Source: Butyricicoccus pullicaecorum DSM 23266
GTDB lineage: Bacteria; Bacillota; Clostridia; Oscillospirales; Butyricicoccaceae
Length of the DNA stretch: 64,000 nucleotides
Direction of reading: 5' to 3'
Assembly (NCBI RefSeq): GCF_900167005.1
Contig: NZ_FUXW01000003.1
Location: 195,261 to 259,260 of the forward strand
The translations under genes and the position numbers were made by a program. Position 1 is the first letter of the stretch; the number at the start of each line of letters is the position of its first letter. Shown here piece by piece: positions 1 to 5,784 of this stretch. The notes under the pieces are model-generated. The model was given only the letters and a program-made list of their open reading frames with translations. It had not been told where the DNA came from and ran no database searches.

Positions 1-1
1 C

Positions 2-34
2 ATTTCAATCCACACTCCCCATGCGGGGAGCGAC
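2..34 (-). CRISPR. Leader-proximal type I-C CRISPR repeat (array continues left of window)
   Basis: A 33-nt unit. Read on the minus strand it starts GTCG, has a CTCCCC stem, GCAT loop and GGGGAG stem, and ends TGTGGATTGAAAT. This fits type I-C repeats in length, palindrome and ATTGAAA end. With two extra pairs (G-T and C-G) at the base of the stem, exactly 11 nt (TGGATTGAAAT) remain as the crRNA 5' handle. The repeat lies just downstream of cas2 in operon direction, so it is the first repeat after the leader. Only one base of the first spacer is in the window, so spacer content cannot be judged. Confidence 0.93.
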
Positions 35-210
35 AGCAAATATAGCTAAAACTATATTTGTAAATTTGTATGATTTATCCAGATCACGAGGATCTATAAT
101 CAATATTTGATGTATCGTCCCCCTTGTTCGCGTTATGATTTTAAGATATAGCTGCGATTTTGCGGTGCGAACCTCTCAAGGATTTTCTGATCGCTTAACG
201 TTCGCACCTT
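35..210 (-). promoter_or_regulatory. CRISPR leader between cas2 and the array
   Basis: About 176 AT-rich, non-coding bases between the cas2 stop and the first repeat, in the place where type I leaders drive array transcription and mark the insertion end. An inverted repeat GGTGCGAAC (164-172) / GTTCGCACC (200-208) with a 27-base spacer lies at the cas2-proximal end and may bind an integration or host factor. I do not see a convincing -35/-10 pair, so the array promoter is not placed. Confidence 0.7.
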
Positions 211-501
211 TTACAACAGTAATGGTCCCTCAGGCTGGTAAGTGGGTTTGCAGCCAAAATGTTCGATCTTTCGATCATATCGATTACCCAAATAATAAAA
301 CCGTAAACTATCCTTTTCCGGGTCCATGATCGCACAGAGTTTTGCTTGCAGCATTTTACATTGGGCGGCATCCAGCAGGCACTCAAAAACCGAACACTGC
401 ACCCGCTGCCCATAATTGACACATTGTTTGGCAATCTGCCGCAATCGCTTTCTTCCGGCAGCATCCTCCGTATTCACATCGTATGTAATCAGTACTAACA
501 T
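211..501 (-). CDS. cas2: CRISPR-associated endoribonuclease Cas2
   Basis: The 96-residue protein has the size of Cas2, the small ferredoxin-fold dimer that bridges two Cas1 dimers in the spacer integration complex. The N-terminal beta strand MLVLITYDV places the conserved Asp at residue 8, followed by the GRKRLRQIAK helix and QCSVFEC strand typical of the family. The ATG at 501 is chosen because a longer reading to 549 would add 16 residues before this conserved start and overlap the cas1 end. It is the last gene of the minus-strand cas operon, 7 bases after cas1, and leads into the array leader. The family assignment is secure; nuclease activity is not implied for adaptation. Confidence 0.96.
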   Translation of the reverse strand: MLVLITYDVNTEDAAGRKRLRQIAKQCVNYGQRVQCSVFECLLDAAQCKMLQAKLCAIMDPEKDSLRFYYLGNRYDRKIEHFGCKPTYQPEGPLLL

Positions 502-508
502 TTTTTGC

Positions 509-1540
509 TCACTTCCACAAAAATGGCGGATATGCATCCAGATCTTCACGCAGGTATCGAGCCAGCAGCAGCGCCTGCAGATAAGTAACCAACCCCCAAG
601 GAATTTTTTCTCCCAGATAGGGATGCGTCAACGTCTCTTTTTTTCGCTCCTGCCACCGTTTCAGAACGGTGCGCCGTGCGTCATCGCGCAAAAACACTCC
701 ACCGTTATCCTGCCGGACAAAATCTTCTTCCTTCAAAATACGGTTATTGATGAGTGTCAGTACGAAGCGATCTGCCACGCAGGGACGCAGCTCTTCCATC
801 AGATCAAGCGCTAATGAACTGCGTCCCGGTCGGTCGCGGTGCAAAAAACCTACATAGGAATCTAATCCCACGCTTTCCAATGCCGCAGCACAGTCATACG
901 AGAGTAAGCTATACACAAAGGAAAGCAGAGCGTTGGTCGGATTGAGCGGCGGTCTGCGGCTGCGCTTATCAAAGGCAAAGGTATCCCGATCGCCTAAGAT
1001 CATCTCTTCAAACCCACCAAAGTAGGCATTCGCAGCCACACCCTCTAAGCCGCGCAGCTGTTCCAGATCTCCCGCCTGCAAAATTTGCGGAAGAAGCGCC
1101 TTCATCTGATCAGATACTACTTTCAGGCGTTCAGCGTCCACACGAAGTGCATGATCTCTGCGGGTGCGTTCAACGCTCCATCTTCCATTATGGATTTTTC
1201 CAAAAATCATGGTTCGTGCAATACGGCAGCTCTGATTTGGATCGTCTGCGGCACGGTATTGAGCGCGTCGCAGCAGCACATTTCCATTCGCTTCTCCGGT
1301 TACCCGTGCCAGAAACCGTCCGCGCGGCGTGCAAAACGATAGCGCAATACCACGCTGCGCACAGGCGCCCATAAGAGCTGGAGACGCGCCGGGATAGGAG
1401 AACGAGATAATCCCCGACAGTGTATGTAGCGGATACCGGGCAATGACCGTCTTGTCCCGATTGGCGACTATGTTTTCTCCGTCCAGCGTCAGATAGATAT
1501 CTTCCGACGTGACGAACAAAGTATTGAGCAGATGTCTCAT
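509..1540 (-). CDS. cas1: CRISPR-associated integrase Cas1 (type I-C)
   Basis: The 343-residue protein is the usual length for I-C Cas1, the metal-dependent integrase that inserts prespacers at the leader end. The start MRHLLNTLFVTSED and the hallmark FLHRDRPGRSSLALDLMEE segment, which supplies the catalytic His and Asp, are present. The upstream LRGLEGVAANAYFGG segment supplies the catalytic Glu. The ATG at 1540 overlaps the cas4 stop (ATGA), giving translational coupling; an upstream TTG at 1609 would add 23 unrelated residues. All catalytic positions expected of an active enzyme are visible. With cas4 and cas2 it forms the adaptation half of the operon. Confidence 0.97.
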   Translation of the reverse strand: MRHLLNTLFVTSEDIYLTLDGENIVANRDKTVIARYPLHTLSGIISFSYPGASPALMGACAQRGIALSFCTPRGRFLARVTGEANGNVLLRRAQYRAADDPNQSCRIARTMIFGKIHNGRWSVERTRRDHALRVDAERLKVVSDQMKALLPQILQAGDLEQLRGLEGVAANAYFGGFEEMILGDRDTFAFDKRSRRPPLNPTNALLSFVYSLLSYDCAAALESVGLDSYVGFLHRDRPGRSSLALDLMEELRPCVADRFVLTLINNRILKEEDFVRQDNGGVFLRDDARRTVLKRWQERKKETLTHPYLGEKIPWGLVTYLQALLLARYLREDLDAYPPFLWK

Positions 1541-2271
1541 TCGTCTCCCTCCATCGCCTCTCCCAAATAGTCCTGTACAGATTTTTTGCGCATGAGCGCC
1601 GGCAGGCAAAGCTCCCTGAGCGAACAGGCGTTACAGGATTTGGAGGGTTTTACCTTCGGCGTATGGCCGCGCCGCGCCAGTTCGTGCATTTCCGCCGTCA
1701 TCCGACGCACTTTTTCTCGCAGCTTATCATCCAAGGAAACGGTCATCCGGCGCTTGGTTTTACCGTAAAAGAGTGCGCCTTCCGAAATCGTACAGCACAA
1801 AGCTGCTTCCAGGCACATGGCCTGTGCGCATAACTGCAGGGCATCTGCATCATTTTCCTTGGGTTCTCCGCGTTTATATTCGATGGGATACGGCTGCCAT
1901 CTGCCGTTTTCTCCCTGCAAGGGAACGCCGCCTTCGCAGGCACGAAACTCTACAACATCACATTGTCCGGATAACCCCAGTATAGGCGATGCAATCGATA
2001 GCCCCCGCACAATCAGGGTATTTCCCCTGCGCTCGCGTTGGCTGGCATCATGTGCACGCGCGTGCATCAGTTGCCCTTCTGTCGTGCGCAGGTTTTCTTT
2101 CCACTGTTTTTCTACATGGATAAGCGCCCATTGGCGGCGGCAAAAGGCAAAATGCTGAATGCCTGACAGCTGGAGGAAATCCTCCTCACGATAGATTACC
2201 CCATGCGCGTGCAGGTAACACCGGACGGCAGAGCATCCTGATCGACAGTGACAGTATAATCCTGATAACAA
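1537..2271 (-). CDS. cas4: CRISPR-associated exonuclease Cas4 (start uncertain)
   Basis: Cas4 is a RecB-like Fe-S nuclease that trims prespacers and sets PAM orientation with Cas1-Cas2. Visible are the first cysteine in FAFCRRQWALIH, the nuclease residues in CDVVEF and the EYKRG motif, and the C-terminal cluster CNACSLRELC. Family similarity begins near IYREEDFLQLSG, about 25 codons inside this frame, yet no ATG, GTG or TTG lies there. The only in-frame standard start is the TTG at 2271, 76 bases inside cas7 and without a nearby ribosome binding site. The ATG at 2204, where a start would be expected, is in the cas7 frame and reads ATG GGG TAA. The true start is unresolved; the rest of the protein is intact. 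Confidence 0.9.
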   Translation of the reverse strand: MLSGLYCHCRSGCSAVRCYLHAHGVIYREEDFLQLSGIQHFAFCRRQWALIHVEKQWKENLRTTEGQLMHARAHDASQRERRGNTLIVRGLSIASPILGLSGQCDVVEFRACEGGVPLQGENGRWQPYPIEYKRGEPKENDADALQLCAQAMCLEAALCCTISEGALFYGKTKRRMTVSLDDKLREKVRRMTAEMHELARRGHTPKVKPSKSCNACSLRELCLPALMRKKSVQDYLGEAMEGDE

Positions 2272-3089
2272 CGTGCAGGCAGACCGTTGTCATCCTTTCG
2301 GGCAATCTTCACTGCCTCAAACAGCTTCCACGCCGGAGCGCAGCCCAGCTCGCTGTCGTGTTTGAATACAATCAGCTCGCGTACAGCCATCTTGCCCCGG
2401 GCAGCAGAGTGATCGTGCTCAAACATATTGAGGATGGCTTCCCACAACAGTGAGAGATCTTCCTCGGAAAATCCGGTCGTCTTGCGTGCTAGATTGGCAG
2501 AGATATAGCCCTCGCAGCGATAGAGACCATAAGGAATGATGTACTTGCGTCCCATCTCGGTGCCCTTCTTCTCTGCATCAGCCTCGGTTGTGATGGCCAC
2601 ACGGGTAATAGTTACTTCTTGCGGCACAACCGGCTCAACACTGCGGGCAAAGCCCAACTGTACCGGTCCGCGAACCTGTCCGCAGTTGAGTGCAGCCTTG
2701 ACAAAGGTGGTCATAACCGCGCCAAAAGTACGGATATCGAAGAAGTTTTTGCACATCCAGTCCCGAATCTTGCAATCCAGATCGGGATCGTTTTTCTTTT
2801 TGTCCTTGACCGTCTTTTCGGTCACATCCAGTTCCGCATACGCCTCAGCATCACTGCGGTTGAGCGGCACGCCATCCTTAACATAGATACGATAGCCAGT
2901 CGCGTCCTCCTTGATGGTTTCTACATAATTGCGGATTTTACGCTTGAGACAAACATCGGTGACCAGTCCCAGACCGGTTTCGGGATCGACACGCGGCATG
3001 TTTCCTGCATCCGGATCTCCGTTGGGATTGCCATTTTCCACATCAAACAGGATTACAAATTCATAACGGTTCTTGATCGGTTCGGGCAT
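2196..3089 (-). CDS. cas7: Cascade backbone subunit Cas7 (Csd2 family)
   Basis: The 297-residue protein is a Csd2-type Cas7, the RRM-fold subunit that polymerises along the crRNA spacer to form the I-C Cascade backbone. The N-terminus carries the signature FVILFDVENGNPNGDPDAGN and then the TDVCLKRKIRNYVE helix. FGAVMTTF, GPVQLGFARS and EVTITRVA are also family segments. The ATG at 3089 is preceded by an AGGAGG-like site, and the cas8c stop lies one base upstream, so translation is probably coupled. Length and motifs agree with a functional protein. It would also be needed for any repressive complex built on the small RNA at 5687. Confidence 0.97.
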   Translation of the reverse strand: MPEPIKNRYEFVILFDVENGNPNGDPDAGNMPRVDPETGLGLVTDVCLKRKIRNYVETIKEDATGYRIYVKDGVPLNRSDAEAYAELDVTEKTVKDKKKNDPDLDCKIRDWMCKNFFDIRTFGAVMTTFVKAALNCGQVRGPVQLGFARSVEPVVPQEVTITRVAITTEADAEKKGTEMGRKYIIPYGLYRCEGYISANLARKTTGFSEEDLSLLWEAILNMFEHDHSAARGKMAVRELIVFKHDSELGCAPAWKLFEAVKIARKDDNGLPARCYQDYTVTVDQDALPSGVTCTRMG

Positions 3090-3090
3090 T

Positions 3091-4878
3091 TTATTCTTCC
3101 TCCTTTTTTTTCATATCCTGATGGTAATAACCAATATAAAAACAATCAATTGCATCCGGAGAGAACCTTACCGGAATAGGCTGCGTGATTTTAGAAATCA
3201 ACTCTTTTTTCTCCTGATTCAATGTTGTTGCAAGTCCCGGTTTATCTCGCATTAACTTCTTCATATGTGCCTCGCTGAGCGGAAACAGTCTGGAAAAGAT
3301 AATTTTAGGCGTGTTGGCGGCTGAATTGAAATAGCTATCCTTGATTGTACGGCTAATTTTCCAATCAGCTGATGCTAGCTGTATTTTTTCCATAACAGAA
3401 AACAGTCGCCCCAACACATATGCTTGATTTATGCACGATTCATTTAAATTCATAGTAAACACCTCTGCTATTGATCCAAACTGAGGGAGATTTTCATATT
3501 TTTTAAGCATATAAGCTTTTAAGATCGCAATACGGCTTCGAGTAATATTCCGTTCTGCTCGTATGCGCAAAACAACACCATTGTGCAGAGATTCCGGATA
3601 TCGCGTATTCATCAAAACAGCACGTAAAGTTTCACCAGCCATGACAGGCGAAACATTCTTGTCCAACTGCGCTCTGGCCTCCTCATATAAATTTGGTTCG
3701 TACTTTGATTGACTGCGAATCGTTGCGTATAGCAGCTTCCAGAGCGGGATGGTATCGAATTTGTCAAAGCTGGGCTTTACGATCTCCAAACGCTCTTGAT
3801 GTGCCTGTACATTCTGGAGGAATGCGCCGAAAGTATTGCGCAGGAAAAATCGTACCGAAAGTCGTGCTGCGTTGGGTGACAGACCGAGTACATAGAATTC
3901 CATATTCGGATCCAAACGCTCAGCTTCAAACTCTACTGTCTGACCGGCACAGAGATTTTTCAGCGTACCTTGAATATCGGTCAGAGTATAAGAGGTTTGC
4001 TGACCGAAAAAGGCACAGCCAAACAGATTCTGATACGCGTCACCGCCGCCCTTGGCCCAACAAACGACGGTCGCATCGCCCATACGATACACATGATCAC
4101 GGTCAGTGAGCAGATGATTGAGTGCTGCCGTATAGGCAAACGCCGCATATTTACTGGTTGGCGCATTCAAATTTTGCTCTTTTCCATAAGAACAGAATGC
4201 AGGTGCATTAAACGACACCACAGCCGCTCCACTTGACTGCGCTCCCTGTACATTCTTGATCGATGGATGCACCAGTTCCACAGGGCCTTTTTCGCCGGTA
4301 ACCAGACAGACCATTTCTGGTCCATCATCAGCTGTTTGATAATATGTATTCCATGCCTGACGGACGGCAGGATCGGTATGGATAAATGTACCGTCGAAGC
4401 GGAAAACTAGATTGGCTCCCGCCATGATATCCTCCCAGTACTCAGTCAAAGCTGGATGTACCGCTGCCTGTTCAGGATTCCAAGTCCGGAAAAAGGCTAA
4501 AATTGCATCCGCTGCCGGACAGTTCATGTCTTTTAGAATGTCCTCGTGCAGCGCTTTGCAGGCAGCAAAGCATTCTGCACTGCGTTGCGGTTTTCCCTTA
4601 TTGTCCACTCCCAATATATAGCTGGAATTATCACAGAGGAAATTTGCCGCAATACCGCTTGAGCGCTTGACTGGGGCGGGAAGAATGATGGATTGCGGTG
4701 CCAAAACAGTCTTTTTCCCCTTCATCTGTTCGGTTTGCAGAGAAATTACCCGCTCAAGTGTACCATCTTGGTCAATACACAAAGCAAAGGATACCTTGAC
4801 CGGACTCCAGCCCGGTGCGGACAGTTGCCCCTGCCCCTCCAACGTCCGATAGTAATCGGTCAGCGCTTGTAAAATCAT
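3091..4878 (-). CDS. cas8c: Cascade large subunit Cas8c (Csd1)
   Basis: The 595-residue protein begins MILQALTDYYRTLEGQGQ, the usual Csd1 opening, and matches the family's length of about 570-640 residues. Cas8c recognises the PAM, which is TTC for most I-C systems, and recruits Cas3; in many I-C systems an internal start in this gene also yields a small Cas11-like subunit. The ATG at 4878 overlaps the cas5 stop (ATGA) and is preferred over a TTG at 4998 that would add 40 residues in another gene. The subfamily is too divergent for motif-level claims, so assignment rests on the N-terminus, length and position between cas5 and cas7. Confidence 0.95.
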   Translation of the reverse strand: MILQALTDYYRTLEGQGQLSAPGWSPVKVSFALCIDQDGTLERVISLQTEQMKGKKTVLAPQSIILPAPVKRSSGIAANFLCDNSSYILGVDNKGKPQRSAECFAACKALHEDILKDMNCPAADAILAFFRTWNPEQAAVHPALTEYWEDIMAGANLVFRFDGTFIHTDPAVRQAWNTYYQTADDGPEMVCLVTGEKGPVELVHPSIKNVQGAQSSGAAVVSFNAPAFCSYGKEQNLNAPTSKYAAFAYTAALNHLLTDRDHVYRMGDATVVCWAKGGGDAYQNLFGCAFFGQQTSYTLTDIQGTLKNLCAGQTVEFEAERLDPNMEFYVLGLSPNAARLSVRFFLRNTFGAFLQNVQAHQERLEIVKPSFDKFDTIPLWKLLYATIRSQSKYEPNLYEEARAQLDKNVSPVMAGETLRAVLMNTRYPESLHNGVVLRIRAERNITRSRIAILKAYMLKKYENLPQFGSIAEVFTMNLNESCINQAYVLGRLFSVMEKIQLASADWKISRTIKDSYFNSAANTPKIIFSRLFPLSEAHMKKLMRDKPGLATTLNQEKKELISKITQPIPVRFSPDAIDCFYIGYYHQDMKKKEEE

Positions 4879-5537
4879 CGGTGCACCTCCCCACTTTCCA
4901 GTGTCGGAACATCCAGAACACCATCGCGCAGTACCGCGCGAAAAAACATAGGCTGGATATTTTCTGGGTCGGTGTAGTCCATATCCCACAGCATCCACCC
5001 GAGATCACGTTCACCTTTGAGTGATTCGGGACAGTCCGGAATCTGCTCGCACAACTTGAAATTGACCGGGAATTCACGGCATCCGAAATAAGGCTGGTGG
5101 TAAAACTGTCCTTTCCGGACACGACGCTTGATAATATCCTGAAATTTTCCCGGATTGTCTCCTGGTGCAGCGCGGTCAGTCATGTCAAAATGCGCTTCGA
5201 TCACATAGTGTACATCGCGCAGCAGCATGGACGCACGCTGCTGGATATTCTCGGGTGTGCAAAGATATAGATCCCCTGTACCACGCTCCATCACCGTGCG
5301 GGCAGAACGTGCAGACACGGTAGCCTTAACCTCATTGCGCCGCAGATTGGTAAAGCGAATGGGAGAGCAGACATGAATCCGATCCACGCTCCACCTCATT
5401 CCAGGATGCCAGTAAACAGCTTCCATCAGTCCACGCGCAGCTGAAGGCGTCATCACGTCATAGCTGACACGTTCGACTTTCATTTCCGGTCTGGTGAACA
5501 GAGCGTAATCTCCCCATACTTCCAGACGAATTGGCAT
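4875..5537 (-). CDS. cas5: crRNA-processing endoribonuclease Cas5c (Cas5d)
   Basis: The 220-residue Cas5d replaces Cas6 in type I-C: it cuts the precursor at the base of the repeat hairpin and caps the 5' handle. The N-terminal strand MPIRLEVWGDYALFTRPE, the YDVMTPSAARGLMEAVYW segment and KGQFYHQPYFGCREFPVNF, which carries catalytic-type Lys and His residues, are all family features. It is the first gene of the operon. The ATG at 5537 follows a short AT-rich leader with a GAGGTG ribosome site. There is no cas6 in the window, consistent with I-C. Its hairpin-dependent cutting is what would process both the array transcript and the pseudo-repeat RNA encoded just upstream. Confidence 0.97.
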   Translation of the reverse strand: MPIRLEVWGDYALFTRPEMKVERVSYDVMTPSAARGLMEAVYWHPGMRWSVDRIHVCSPIRFTNLRRNEVKATVSARSARTVMERGTGDLYLCTPENIQQRASMLLRDVHYVIEAHFDMTDRAAPGDNPGKFQDIIKRRVRKGQFYHQPYFGCREFPVNFKLCEQIPDCPESLKGERDLGWMLWDMDYTDPENIQPMFFRAVLRDGVLDVPTLESGEVHR

Positions 5538-5582
5538 AGTATTTCACCTCACTCAAATTTATTTCTGTGAATTTCTGATTTC

Positions 5583-5611
5583 ATCATAAACCCATAGATT
5601 ACAAATGTCAA
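5583..5611 (-). promoter_or_regulatory. Promoter of the cas5-cas8c-cas7-cas4-cas1-cas2 operon
   Basis: Minus strand: -35 TTGACA (5611-5606), 17-base spacer, -10 TATGAT (5588-5583), with transcription expected to start near 5576, about 40 bases before the cas5 ATG. It is a perfect -35 with a one-mismatch -10, so strong unless repressed. The TTC-flanked guide match at 5620-5639 begins 8 bases upstream of this -35 box. Confidence 0.85.
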
Positions 5612-5619
5612 TATAAATT

Positions 5620-5639
5620 TTCATGTAATATTTTATAGA
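5620..5639 (+). promoter_or_regulatory. Protospacer-like target with TTC PAM beside the cas promoter
   Basis: Plus strand reads TTC followed by ATGTAATATTTTATAGA. The 17 bases after TTC match the guide at 5717-5733 at 16 positions; the single difference is at position 6 (A here, G in the guide). TTC is the known type I-C PAM and stands in the correct 5' place. Similarity stops after position 17. The site lies 8 bases upstream of the cas operon -35 and 12 bases before the -35 of the small RNA's own promoter. Confidence 0.85.
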
Positions 5640-5651
5640 TATATAATTTAA

Positions 5652-5680
5652 TTGACTTTGGAAGCACTCGTATCTATAAT
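5652..5680 (+). promoter_or_regulatory. Promoter of the crRNA-like small RNA
   Basis: TTGACT (5652-5657), 17-base spacer, TATAAT (5675-5680): one mismatch to the sigma-A consensus. The start is expected at about 5687, directly at the degenerate repeat. It points away from cas5 and is unrelated to any plus-strand ORF, which argues for a dedicated RNA gene. Confidence 0.88.
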
Positions 5681-5686
5681 GAATAT

Positions 5687-5784
5687 CGTCAGGTTGTTGA
5701 GCCTGTGGATTGAAACATGTAGTATTTTATAGAAGCGAACTGGTCAGAACCGGAGATACCGCCGTATCTCCGGTTCTGATTTTA
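5687..5784 (+). ncRNA. creR: CreR-like cas-regulating RNA with one degenerate CRISPR repeat
   Basis: An RNA of about 95 nt bounded by the promoter at 5652-5680 and the terminator at 5744-5784. Bases 5690-5705 fold into a 6-bp stem (CAGGTT/AGCCTG, one G-U pair) with a GTTG loop. The handle TGGATTGAAAC (5706-5716) follows, differing from the array handle only in its last base. The stem sequence is unrelated to the array repeat, but hairpin and 11-nt handle are kept, as needed for Cas5 cutting and Cascade loading. The guide from 5717 matches a TTC-flanked site beside the cas promoter (16/17). Known CreR and CreA RNAs direct Cascade to promoters with such short matches and cause repression, not cleavage. 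Function here is inferred. No toxin-like partner ORF was seen, so CreR fits better than CreTA. Confidence 0.8.
5744..5784 (+). terminator. Intrinsic terminator of the small RNA
   Basis: A perfect 16-bp stem, TCAGAACCGGAGATAC (5744-5759) and GTATCTCCGGTTCTGA (5764-5779), with a CGCC loop, then a short T run (TTTT). The long stem could also stabilise the 3' end of the RNA, and it lies just after the cas3 stop on the other strand, where it lacks a T tract. Confidence 0.82.

Noticed and set aside
135-329. 64-codon plus-strand ORF across the CRISPR leader and cas2 end
   Set aside because: It runs antisense through cas2 and the leader inverted repeat and has no ribosome site.
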